Source of the DNA: UBA6136 sp039795615 | GTDB taxonomy: Bacteria; Pseudomonadota; Gammaproteobacteria; Methylococcales; Methylococcaceae | Length of the DNA stretch: 11,114 nucleotides | Assembly (NCBI GenBank): GCA_039795615.1 | Contig: JBDKLO010000030.1 | Coordinates: forward strand, 1 to 11,114 | Reading direction: 5' to 3' | Shown here: positions 1 to 6,503 of the stretch, one piece after another | How the letters are laid out: each line of letters begins with the position of its first letter | How positions within the stretch are numbered: the first letter of the stretch is position 1 | The notes under the pieces: model-generated | The model's database searches: none | What the model saw: the letters and a program-made list of their open reading frames with translations, nothing else | What the model was told of the DNA's origin: nothing | Program-made: the position numbers and the translations under genes

Positions 1-76
1 GGCGCGCCCGGAGAGATTCGAACTCCCGACCACCTAGTTCGTAGCCAGGTACTCTATCCAGCTGAGCTACGGGCGC
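1..76 (-). tRNA. tRNA-Arg (anticodon ACG), 3' A outside window
   Basis: The minus strand folds into a full cloverleaf. The 7-bp acceptor stem is GCGCCCG/CGGGCGC with discriminator G. The anticodon stem CCTGG/CTAGG encloses the loop CTACGAA, which gives anticodon ACG (plus positions 40-42). The T arm has the TTCGAAT loop. In bacteria the A34 of this tRNA is normally edited to inosine by TadA, so that it reads CGU, CGC and CGA; that is family knowledge. Only the CC of the 3' end lies inside the window; the final A would be just left of position 1. The gene is divergent from rnd and has its own promoter at 92-120. Confidence 0.96.
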
Positions 77-91
77 ATTGATGAACTGCGG

Positions 92-120
92 ATTATGGAG
101 ATTCTTGGTTTTCTTGTCAA
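92..120 (-). promoter_or_regulatory. Sigma-70 promoter of tRNA-Arg
   Basis: On the minus strand a perfect -35 TTGACA (115-120) is followed after exactly 17 bp by the -10 box CATAAT (92-97), five of six matches to TATAAT. Transcription would start near position 85, about 8 nt before the mature tRNA 5' end. This is a strong constitutive promoter, as expected for a tRNA gene. Confidence 0.85.
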
Positions 121-167
121 CAACACGAAAGAATCAAATGTTATCCCGAGCCCCCGCTTCCTACCCC

Positions 168-173
168 TATAAT
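168..173 (+). promoter_or_regulatory. Predicted -10 box for rnd
   Basis: A perfect TATAAT lies 30 bp before the rnd start codon. No good -35 hexamer sits 16-18 bp upstream (the closest T-rich stretch, TTATCC at 141-146, is about 21 bp away), so the promoter may be weak or activator-assisted. A start near position 180 would leave a leader of about 24 nt and exclude the longer reading frame that opens at 78. Confidence 0.45.
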
Positions 174-203
174 CGGCTGAAACACCTTCAACTCAGGCCC
201 AAC

Positions 204-1316
204 ATGCCAGAAACTAAAAGCTTCACCCTGATTCAAAATGACGAGGAGTTTCATCAGCTCTGCACCGAACTTTCGGGCATCGAGTTCCTGGCCATAGATA
301 CCGAATTTGTCAGGGAGTCGACTTACTATCCTAGGTTTTGTCTCTTGCAAGTCGCCTCACCACTCGGAATCTTCTGCATCGACCCCCTGTCGCTCAAATC
401 GCTGGCCCCTCTCGGCATGCTTCTTGACCTCTCGGACTCCTGTTTTGTCCTGCACTCTGCCCGCCAGGACCTTGAAGTCCTCCTTCAAAGCACGCATCGG
501 CTGCCGACCCACATGCTGGATACTCAAATCGCTGCGGGTCTCGCCGGTTACCACGAACAAATCGGCTATGCGGCGCTGGTTGACGAAATCACCCACACCA
601 AGCTCAGCAAGGAGCAAACTCGAACCGACTGGTCACAACGTCCACTCACCAGCGCTCAACTGCACTATGCAGCCGATGACGTGATTTATCTGAATCAGAT
701 TTTTGTTGCTCTGAGGGAAAAACTAGATGCCCTAGGGCGAACTGAATGGTGGGAAGAAGACTCCAGCGCCCTGCTCTCTCCAAGATTTTATGACCCCCCG
801 ACAGCTGATGCCTGGAAAAAAGTGCGAGGACTTCTCGACTTACCCCCACAGACCTTAGCCCGCGCCCTGACAATCGCAGAATGGCGAGAGGAAGCCGCGC
901 AGTCACTTGATATCCCCCGCAGTTGGGTTCTCCGTGACGAGGCGCTCCTCCATTGGGCAGAGGTTGGCGAGCTTCCTTCTGAGGCCCTAAGAATGCGGAA
1001 CACCCCGCGCCATACCCAGCAAGAAAAAGCGGAAGATCTTGCAAGACGACTGGGCACGGGAGGACCGATGGAGCTTGCTGTCGAACTCAGCCAGTCCTCC
1101 AAGGGAAAAATCGATCCCGCCCGTAAAAACCTGATCAAGCGACTGAGCGAGAAAAATCAGCTCTGCGCCAATGATCTGGGCATCTCAGCCTCGGTTCTAG
1201 CCACACGCAAAGACCTTGAGACCCTGATCGACCAACCCGAACGGTGCCGCCTCACTCAGGGGTGGCGTCAAAAAGTAATCGGGGATGATCTTCAGAACAT
1301 GGTGGCGAGCGGCTAA
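204..1316 (+). CDS. rnd: Ribonuclease D
   Basis: This 370-aa 3'-to-5' exoribonuclease belongs to the DEDDy superfamily and trims the 3' ends of tRNA precursors and other stable RNAs in the cytoplasm. Its length is close to the E. coli enzyme (about 375 aa). The metal-binding motifs are visible: DTE (D32, E34) in FLAIDTEFVRES, D89 in HSARQDLEV, and the ExoIII motif Y155-x3-D159 in HYAADD. HRDC-type helical RNA-binding segments follow from about residue 205 (around RDEALLHW) to the end. I chose the ATG at 204 because MPETKSFTLI aligns with the family N terminus and a TATAAT lies just upstream; the frame stays open back to 78, but that part overlaps the tRNA promoter region. The ribosome-binding site is weak (AGG). 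A tRNA-maturation enzyme diverging from a tRNA gene is functionally apt. It converges on the YVTN gene with a 4-bp gap and no terminator between them. Confidence 0.96.
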   Translation: MPETKSFTLIQNDEEFHQLCTELSGIEFLAIDTEFVRESTYYPRFCLLQVASPLGIFCIDPLSLKSLAPLGMLLDLSDSCFVLHSARQDLEVLLQSTHRLPTHMLDTQIAAGLAGYHEQIGYAALVDEITHTKLSKEQTRTDWSQRPLTSAQLHYAADDVIYLNQIFVALREKLDALGRTEWWEEDSSALLSPRFYDPPTADAWKKVRGLLDLPPQTLARALTIAEWREEAAQSLDIPRSWVLRDEALLHWAEVGELPSEALRMRNTPRHTQQEKAEDLARRLGTGGPMELAVELSQSSKGKIDPARKNLIKRLSEKNQLCANDLGISASVLATRKDLETLIDQPERCRLTQGWRQKVIGDDLQNMVASG

Positions 1317-1320
1317 CCAC

Positions 1321-2301
1321 CTAGCGCGGCAATGGCTTTTGAGGCAAGAACTGACCAAAAGCCCGACTCCCATTCCCGGTTGGAATGGTCTGAATGACTC
1401 CACGCTGATCTGCATCGATCACCGAAACCGAATTATCAAACCAATTTGCGACCAGCACCTTCTTTCCGTTAGCGTCGGACGCGATCCCTTCAGGGTACTG
1501 ACCCACCGGGATGACTTTGATCACCCGATACTGAAGAGCATCAATCACAGAGACCGTGCTGTCGTATTGGTTGGTCACAAAGAGATCACCCGCCTTTCCT
1601 GCAAAGGCCAAGGCATAGGGCCTTTCTCCAACCGGAATCGTCCTGATCACCTCAAAGCGATCCAAATCAATCACCGTCACATCGTTGCTTTCGACATTCG
1701 CAACAAACAGTCGGCGCTCCTCCGAATCCAAAAGAACCCCAAAGGGATGGCGCCCTACCTTGAGGGTACGCTTGACCGAAAGGGTTAGCCCATCAACCCA
1801 TGAAACGGTATCGTCCTCCCGTTCAGCGACAAAGATGCGATTTCCATCATGCGTGACCGCAACCCCAGCCGGGTAATGCCCCACTGGAACCCGCTTGATG
1901 ATTTCCGGCACATCGAGATCCAGCACCGAGAGAAAGTGACCATAAAAGTCAGCCACGAATCCGCGACGCCCGTTGGCCGTGATGGCGACACCCAACGGCC
2001 CCTCTCCCACAGCGAGCGTTGTGCGAACAAGACCCTCTTTTCCGTCAATGACGGCTAACTCTCGCGCCGTCGGACTCGTTACGATGACGCGGTTTCCATC
2101 CTCACTGACTGCAACCCCAGCAGGATCTTTACCAACGGCCAGCGTCTTGATGACGCGACCTTCAGCAAGATCGATCACAGAGACATTGTCTGCCTTTTGA
2201 TTCGTCACATACGCCAATGGCGATGCCCATGCGGGGGATAGTGAAACAAAAACGGCGGCCAAAGCCGCCGTTTTTGCACTCAACTTGGAGCTGATGGACA
2301 T
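1321..2301 (-). CDS. Secreted YVTN-family seven-bladed beta-propeller protein
   Basis: This 326-aa protein starts with a typical Sec signal peptide: a basic start (SSKLSAK), a hydrophobic core, and probable cleavage after the AWA around residues 25-27. It is therefore likely periplasmic. The mature part is seven repeats of about 42 residues, each opening with a strand like AYVTN, IFVAE, LFVAN or LFVTN (near residues 30, 72, 114, 157, 198, 240 and 282). Each continues with a VSVID-like strand and a GxxPxGVAV-like turn, so the whole forms one closed seven-bladed propeller without an added domain. The family is known from c-type cytochrome and PQQ-dependent catabolism loci, where some members are nitrite-reductase-like cytochrome d1 relatives; no haem-binding CxxCH is present here. 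The biochemical role is unknown. Its start lies 7 bp after the stop of the SRPBCC gene, so the two are probably cotranscribed. Its signal-peptide codons form a terminator-like hairpin. Confidence 0.9.
   Translation of the reverse strand: MSISSKLSAKTAALAAVFVSLSPAWASPLAYVTNQKADNVSVIDLAEGRVIKTLAVGKDPAGVAVSEDGNRVIVTSPTARELAVIDGKEGLVRTTLAVGEGPLGVAITANGRRGFVADFYGHFLSVLDLDVPEIIKRVPVGHYPAGVAVTHDGNRIFVAEREDDTVSWVDGLTLSVKRTLKVGRHPFGVLLDSEERRLFVANVESNDVTVIDLDRFEVIRTIPVGERPYALAFAGKAGDLFVTNQYDSTVSVIDALQYRVIKVIPVGQYPEGIASDANGKKVLVANWFDNSVSVIDADQRGVIQTIPTGNGSRAFGQFLPQKPLPR
2247..2276 (-). terminator. Bidirectional intrinsic-terminator-like hairpin inside the YVTN signal-peptide codons
   Basis: Positions 2247-2259 pair perfectly with 2264-2276 (13 bp, loop 2260-2263). 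On the minus strand the RNA is a 7-bp GC stem CGGCGGC/GCCGCCG with loop UUUG, followed by UUUUUGUUU. On the plus strand the same stem is followed by UUUUU. This is the textbook shape of a Rho-independent terminator. It lies about 35-60 nt after the SRPBCC stop codon and covers codons 9-19 of the YVTN gene. It may end most SRPBCC transcripts, or serve as an attenuator relieved by ribosomes translating the signal peptide. In the other direction it could stop rnd read-through. Activity is inferred from shape only. Confidence 0.6.
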
Positions 2302-2308
2302 CGTCGAA

Positions 2309-2845
2309 TTACTTCTTCTCGGCGATAGCCTTGAGGCTTTGCAGTGATTCCTTGACCACCTTTTCTACCGCGGCCTTTGCTGCCGCCTCATTCTCTCCAT
2401 CGGGAGGATTGTTATTCAGGAACCACCGATAGAACGCCGCGTCCCACTCCACCTTGGATCCGGAACCACTGGCTTCAACAGAAATCTTTGCTGAATAGTT
2501 GTTTACAGGGAACACCGCAGGATCGGTTGGATCCACCACCTTGTATTGAATGACTTTCTTTTCAGCATCGACATTCTTCAGCTCTTCCTTCAGAAGCGCA
2601 GCTGCACCCTTCAACTTCAGTTCACGTGTCGCACCTTTTTCGTTTCCGCCTTGCGCCGTCGTACTTTCTACGACTGACATCCACTTCTCGGGATGCGCAA
2701 AATCACCGACCAATGCCCAGACGGCCTCAGGGGCCGCATTGATTTCGATGGATTCACTATGCTTCTCGCGAGTCGGGCCATGGGCATCTGCGAAGCCAGC
2801 CCAAACCAGGGCGGATAGTGCGATCAGCGGCAAAAAACGTTTCAT
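2309..2845 (-). CDS. Secreted MxaD-like SRPBCC-family protein
   Basis: This 178-aa protein begins with a signal peptide (MKRFLPLIALSALVWAGFAD) and matures near AHG or HGPT, so it should be periplasmic. The rest is a single SRPBCC (START/Bet v1-like) ligand-binding fold: a first strand ESIEINAAPEAVWALVGDF, the family hallmark APxxVW followed by a HPEKWM turn, central strands with alternating charge, and a long C-terminal helix rich in A, E and K. The HGP start and the EAVWALVGDF motif resemble MxaD, a periplasmic protein reported to aid electron transfer from methanol dehydrogenase to cytochrome cL. I infer a similar accessory role but cannot name the partner, as no dehydrogenase gene is in the window. 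The ATG at 2845 is preferred over a GTG four codons upstream because GGAG lies 6 nt ahead of it. It probably leads a two-gene unit with the YVTN gene. Confidence 0.85.
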   Translation of the reverse strand: MKRFLPLIALSALVWAGFADAHGPTREKHSESIEINAAPEAVWALVGDFAHPEKWMSVVESTTAQGGNEKGATRELKLKGAAALLKEELKNVDAEKKVIQYKVVDPTDPAVFPVNNYSAKISVEASGSGSKVEWDAAFYRWFLNNNPPDGENEAAAKAAVEKVVKESLQSLKAIAEKK

Positions 2846-2851
2846 TAAGGT

Positions 2852-2855
2852 CTCC
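2852..2855 (-). promoter_or_regulatory. Ribosome-binding site fixing the SRPBCC start
   Basis: On the minus strand GGAG is followed by the 6-nt spacer ACCTTA and ATG (2843-2845). An in-frame GTG at 2855-2857 overlaps this GGAG, so it cannot use it, and it would add METL-like residues ahead of the basic signal-peptide start MKR. The ATG is therefore the better start. Confidence 0.7.
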
Positions 2856-2884
2856 ACTTTTCAGACGGATTGAACAATGCTCGA

Positions 2885-2913
2885 AGTATATTCGAAATTA
2901 AGACCTACGCTAA
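2885..2913 (-). promoter_or_regulatory. Possible promoter for the SRPBCC-YVTN pair, with a dyad over the -10
   Basis: On the minus strand TATACT (2885-2890, five of six matches to the -10 consensus) would start transcription near 2878, leaving a leader of about 33 nt. The hexamer 17 bp upstream is a poor -35 (TTAGCG, 2908-2913), lying at the very end of sbcB. An inverted repeat TCGAA-GTATA-TTCGA (2881-2895) overlaps the -10, which could be an operator. The weak -35 would fit an activated promoter. This is a prediction from sequence alone. Confidence 0.35.
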
Positions 2914-4311
2914 GCCGTGCGACTGAGTCAGGTCGTGAACATACCCCTCGGTCTCATTCAAAATCGCTATCTTTTTCTCATCGGATTCATACGCCACCCT
3001 CAGCGCCCTGACCTTTTCCATGAATTCAGCCCTATCCATTGAGGCTCCGTTTGCTTTCTGTCGCCATTTGGCCTCGCAGAAGCTCGCCCACTCCTTGGAT
3101 TCTTCGGGGGAGAGTCGATCCGGGAAATTACGCGCCTTGTAGCGACTGCATAAATCCCGATATCGCAGATCATCAAACCGATCTGGCATCTTGAGAAATT
3201 CAGGGCTCTCAGGCGAGCGAAAGGCGTCGAGCCGCTGGCGGTCTCGCTCTGAGGCAAACCCTCCGTAAAGCCCAAGATCCACATCCGGGCGAGCCTCGGT
3301 GACAAAGGGCCTTGAAAATGCCTCATATCCCGGCGCTTTTCGGTAGGGAAGTTGAATCAATTCGCCGAGGTGCTTCATATGGGTGGCCACATCCAAGCCC
3401 AATCGCGCCTCATCCTGAGACCTGAGGACAGAGACAGGTGCAAGCGCAGGTGATCGATTGATATGAAGAATACCGAAGGGGCCTGAACTCTCCTCACCCC
3501 CCGGCTCGCCCTCCATCCAGGCCTCCGGGGAAAAACGAAGGTCATAAATGATCAGTGCGTTCGGATTCTCAGGTTGCCGCCCAACCACGACAGCCATCCC
3601 GAGATTCTGTGCTTCAGATGACATTCTTGTTGACGCCATCAGAAAAGGTGTCATCCCGCCTGGGTTCACCAGCGCTAGTACCGCCCGCTTGGACCTGAGG
3701 TCCCATAAATAGCGAAACAGCTTGGGTTGCTCTTGTTTAAGGAGACGCGCTATGGCGAGGGTCGCTCTCACATCTCCCATGGCATCATGCGCATCGTGAT
3801 GTTCGATTCCATTCGCGACGGTCAAATGATCCAGCCTCAAGGTCGGACGTCCTTCCCTATCCTGAGGCCATACGATCCCATCAGGCCGGAGCGCCCTGGC
3901 CATTCTTGCGACACCCAGAAGATCCCAGCGAGAGTTACCGAATTGCCACTCTCTTGCGAAGGGATCATGGAGATTTCGGTACAAGGTATTGCGAGTGACC
4001 TCGTCGTCAAATCGGATGCTGTTATACCCCACCCCGCAGGTTCCAGGTACAGAGTATGCCGAGAGAATCTGACGAATGAATTCAGGTTCAGGAACACCCA
4101 ACCTCATAGCCCGCAGCGGGGAAATCCCGGTAATGAGGCATGACTCCGGATTTGGAATGTAATCCTTGGGCGGCTTACAGAAGATCGAAAACGGCTTTTC
4201 GATTGCATTAAGCTCAGGATCTGTGCGAAGCCCAGCAAATTGCGCCGGTCGATCTCGGGCTGGATCCAGACCGAAGGTCTCGTAGTCAAACCAAAGAAGA
4301 CTTTCAACCAT
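2905..4311 (-). CDS. sbcB: Exodeoxyribonuclease I
   Basis: This 468-aa processive 3'-to-5' single-stranded DNA exonuclease acts in recombination and mismatch repair; E. coli SbcB (XonA) is about 475 aa. The N-terminal DnaQ-like DEDDh domain has all catalytic residues: D9 and E11 in WFDYETFGLDP, D102 in GYNSIRFDDEV, and H175 and D180 in HDAHDAMGDVRATL. Each falls six residues earlier than its E. coli counterpart. The SH3-like and C-terminal helical domains follow from about residue 200 to the end, so the protein is full length. The ATG at 4311 gives MVESLLWFDYETFG, which matches the family start. Upstream, nqrM ends 59 bp away with no clear terminator between, so some transcription may come from the nqr side; no convincing promoter is visible in that gap. 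It has no functional link to NQR. Confidence 0.97.
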   Translation of the reverse strand: MVESLLWFDYETFGLDPARDRPAQFAGLRTDPELNAIEKPFSIFCKPPKDYIPNPESCLITGISPLRAMRLGVPEPEFIRQILSAYSVPGTCGVGYNSIRFDDEVTRNTLYRNLHDPFAREWQFGNSRWDLLGVARMARALRPDGIVWPQDREGRPTLRLDHLTVANGIEHHDAHDAMGDVRATLAIARLLKQEQPKLFRYLWDLRSKRAVLALVNPGGMTPFLMASTRMSSEAQNLGMAVVVGRQPENPNALIIYDLRFSPEAWMEGEPGGEESSGPFGILHINRSPALAPVSVLRSQDEARLGLDVATHMKHLGELIQLPYRKAPGYEAFSRPFVTEARPDVDLGLYGGFASERDRQRLDAFRSPESPEFLKMPDRFDDLRYRDLCSRYKARNFPDRLSPEESKEWASFCEAKWRQKANGASMDRAEFMEKVRALRVAYESDEKKIAILNETEGYVHDLTQSHGLA

Positions 4312-4370
4312 GGCGATCGACTCTGGCGAGTTTACTCATTCCCATCGAAGGTCTCGCTGAACCGAATCGA

Positions 4371-4556
4371 TTAGGACTGTTGCTCAGCCATCGCCTCAAT
4401 TTTCTTGCGCTTGTCACACTTTTTCGTGCACAAACAGTCTGCGCCATTTGGCCCACCGCAACTCCCCTTGATGGCTTTGCGCCCGAACATCACCCCAACC
4501 GCCATCAGCAGCACAACAAGGGCAATGATAAAAAATGTCGTAAAAAAAAGTGCCAT
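4371..4556 (-). CDS. nqrM: Na+-NQR maturation factor NqrM (DUF539)
   Basis: This 61-aa protein has one N-terminal membrane segment (residues about 4-24), then the family motif GRKAIKGSCGG and a short cysteine-rich, basic tail. The cysteines are C33, C41, C43 and C47 (C-x7-C-x-C-x3-C, ending CTKKCDKRKK). NqrM is known to be needed for assembly of the iron centre in the NqrD/NqrE part of Na+-NQR, and its cysteines are thought to handle iron. Its place right after nqrF supports the call. AGGAG lies 7 nt before the ATG. It is separated from nqrF by 99 bp holding a GC-rich hairpin, so its expression may be lower than that of the structural subunits. The segment between C33 and C41 seems shorter than in the Vibrio-type proteins I recall. 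Confidence 0.9.
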   Translation of the reverse strand: MALFFTTFFIIALVVLLMAVGVMFGRKAIKGSCGGPNGADCLCTKKCDKRKKIEAMAEQQS

Positions 4557-4614
4557 TCCGAATCTCCTAATCTGAAATTCCAGCGCAACAAGGCCAGCAA
4601 AGCCCTAACACGCA

Positions 4615-4636
4615 AAAGGGGGCCGCAGCCCCCTTT
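4615..4636 (-). terminator. Hairpin between nqrF and nqrM (terminator or attenuator)
   Basis: Positions 4615-4623 pair perfectly with 4628-4636 (9 bp, AAAGGGGGC/GCCCCCTTT, loop of 4 nt). On the minus strand it begins 20 nt after the nqrF stop and is followed by only a short U run (UUUU then GCG). It may terminate part of the transcription or protect the 3' end of the nqrA-F message, while leaving some read-through to nqrM. The short U tract makes leaky termination more likely than complete termination. Confidence 0.6.
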
Positions 4637-4655
4637 CCTACGACTCGGTTGGCGA

Positions 4656-5876
4656 TCAGCCCCCGAAATCGTCCAGCATGATGTTCTCCCTCTCGACACC
4701 AATGGAGAGCAACATGTTGATGACCGCAGCGTTCATCATGGGAGGACCACACATGTAGTACTCGCAATCTTCAGGTGCAGGGTGATCCTTGAGATAGTTC
4801 TCAAGCAACACGTTGTGAATGAATCCCGTGTAACCCGTCCAGTTGTCCTCGGGCTTAGGCTCCGAAAGGGCAATGTTCCAGGTGAAGTTCGGATTCTCTT
4901 TCTGCAACGTGTCAAAGTCCTTCACATAGAACATTTCACGCAAGCTACGCGCACCGTACCAGAAGGTGATCTTGCGCTTGGTTCTCAACCTGCGCAACTG
5001 ATCGAAGATATGTGAGCGCATCGGCGCCATACCTGCACCACCTCCAATGAAAATCATCTCGTTTTCGGTCTCGCGAGCAAAGAATTCGCCGAAAGGACCT
5101 GAAATGACAACTGGATCACCCGCCTTCAGGTTAAAGATCCACGAGGACATGATGCCTGGAGGTGCACCTTTAACATTCGGCGGCGGGGTGGCAATACGGA
5201 CATTGAGCATGATGATATCGCTCTCTTCCGGATAGTTTGCCATCGAGTAGGCTCGAATGGTCGGCTCGGTGACCACGGACTCAATTTCCCAAAGATTGTA
5301 CTTATCCCATTCATCACGGAATTTCTGCTCAATCTTGAAGTTGCTGAACTTGGTCTGGTAAGCGGGACATTCGATCTGAATGTACCCACCCGCTCGGAAA
5401 TTGACCTTTTCGCCACGTGGCAACTCGAGAACCAATTCTTTGATAAAGGTCGCAACGTTGTTGTTGGATCGGACCTTGGTGACCCACTTCTTTACGCCGA
5501 AGACTTCGTCGTGAACGTGGATCTTCATGTTCTGCTTGACCGTCACCTGACAGGCCAGACGGTCGCCGTCCTTCGCCTCACGCTTGGTAATGTGAGAAAG
5601 TTCGGTCGGAAGAATGTCACCACCGCCTGAACAGACATTAACGCGGCACTGACCACAGGTTCCGCCACCGCCACAGGCAGAGGACACAAACAGTTCAGCG
5701 TCCGCAAGCGCTGTCAGCAGCTTGGATCCGATCGGAACATGGATGGTCTTCTCTTCATTGATGAGGACCTCAACATTGCCCTCCTGCACCAGCTTGGACT
5801 TTGCACCAAGAATGACGAAGACCAGCGCGACCACGATAAAGGTGAAGAAAACTACACCGAGAATAATTTCCAGCAT
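4656..5876 (-). CDS. nqrF: Na+-translocating NADH:quinone reductase subunit F
   Basis: NqrF (406 aa) is the electron-input subunit: it oxidises NADH in the cytoplasm and passes electrons via FAD to a [2Fe-2S] cluster. A single N-terminal membrane helix (residues about 3-24) anchors it. The ferredoxin domain holds C68-x5-C74-x2-C77 and C109 (SSACGGGGTCGQC, RLACQV), as in Vibrio NqrF with a shift of two residues; C82 is extra to the cluster set. The FAD-binding motif RAYS (208-211) and the NADH-binding parts GGGAGMAPMRS (278-288) and CGPPMM (376-381) follow, with the family-typical C terminus DDFGG. The protein is full length. It starts 17 bp after nqrE, with GAGG placed 7 nt before the ATG. 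It is the last gene of the structural nqr set; a hairpin follows. Confidence 0.98.
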   Translation of the reverse strand: MLEIILGVVFFTFIVVALVFVILGAKSKLVQEGNVEVLINEEKTIHVPIGSKLLTALADAELFVSSACGGGGTCGQCRVNVCSGGGDILPTELSHITKREAKDGDRLACQVTVKQNMKIHVHDEVFGVKKWVTKVRSNNNVATFIKELVLELPRGEKVNFRAGGYIQIECPAYQTKFSNFKIEQKFRDEWDKYNLWEIESVVTEPTIRAYSMANYPEESDIIMLNVRIATPPPNVKGAPPGIMSSWIFNLKAGDPVVISGPFGEFFARETENEMIFIGGGAGMAPMRSHIFDQLRRLRTKRKITFWYGARSLREMFYVKDFDTLQKENPNFTWNIALSEPKPEDNWTGYTGFIHNVLLENYLKDHPAPEDCEYYMCGPPMMNAAVINMLLSIGVERENIMLDDFGG

Positions 5877-5893
5877 TGTTTAACCTCGAACCC

Positions 5894-6502
5894 TTAAAGT
5901 TGGATGCCAGAGAAGGCCATGAAGCCAAGAGCCATCAAGCCTGCCGTAATGAAGGTGATACCCAACCCACGAAGACCCGGCGGAACATCGCTGTACTTTA
6001 GCTTTTCACGGACTCCGGCCATCGCCGTGATCGCCAACGCCCAGCCAAAGCCACTACCGATGCCGTAAACCACGCTTTCTGTAAAGTTGTAGTCTCTTTC
6101 AATCATGAAGAGACTTCCAGCCAGAATCGCACAGTTCACCGTAATCAACGGGAGGAAGATACCCAGTGCGTTGTAGAGCGCGGGAAAGAACTTATCCAGC
6201 ACCATTTCGAGGATCTGGACGATTGCTGCGATAACGCCAATACAGGCCATCAGCGCAATGAAGCTCAAATCCACATCATGAACGCCGGCCCAAGTCAGGG
6301 CATTTTCCTTCAACAGGTAACTGTAAATCAGGTTGTTTGCCGGAACCGTGAGGGTCTGGACGATGACGACGGCAATACCCAGGCCAACTGCTGTTTCGAT
6401 CTTTTTAGAAACGGCAATGAACGTGCACATCCCCAAAAAGAAGGCGAGCGCCATGTTTTCAATGAAAACCGACTTAATGAATAGGTTGATATACGCTTCC
6501 AT
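5894..6502 (-). CDS. nqrE: Na+-translocating NADH:quinone reductase subunit E
   Basis: NqrE (202 aa) is an integral membrane subunit with about six helices, related to NqrD in inverted topology. Together they bind an iron centre within the membrane. The expected ligands are present: C26 (LGMCTFIAV) and C124 (TVNCAIL), close to C26 and C120 of the Vibrio protein. The start MEAYINLFIKSVFIENMAL matches the family; the frame remains open 30 codons upstream inside nqrD but this is not coding. GGGGAGG lies 9 nt before the ATG, inside the end of nqrD, and only one base separates the nqrD stop from this start (TGAGATG), so translation is probably coupled. Confidence 0.97.
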   Translation of the reverse strand: MEAYINLFIKSVFIENMALAFFLGMCTFIAVSKKIETAVGLGIAVVIVQTLTVPANNLIYSYLLKENALTWAGVHDVDLSFIALMACIGVIAAIVQILEMVLDKFFPALYNALGIFLPLITVNCAILAGSLFMIERDYNFTESVVYGIGSGFGWALAITAMAGVREKLKYSDVPPGLRGLGITFITAGLMALGFMAFSGIQL

Positions 6503-6503
6503 C

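Noticed and set aside
78..203. A 42-codon N-terminal extension of RNase D in the same open frame
   Set aside because: It overlaps the tRNA promoter on the other strand, lies largely upstream of the TATAAT at 168-173, and resembles nothing in the family; the ATG at 204 matches the RNase D start.
1..203. Integration site next to the tRNA gene
   Set aside because: No integrase, no duplicated tRNA 3' end and no foreign-looking gene is visible; the side of the tRNA where elements usually insert lies outside the window.
1285..1788. A 167-aa open frame on the plus strand across the YVTN gene
   Set aside because: It lies antisense to a clear seven-repeat propeller, has no recognisable domain and overlaps the end of rnd; it is a shadow of the propeller repeats.
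1400..2230. Recurring similar DNA blocks of about 126 bp suggesting tandem repeats or a CRISPR-like array
   Set aside because: The periodicity is the 42-residue blade repeat of the propeller protein, strongly diverged at DNA level, with no identical repeats or spacers.
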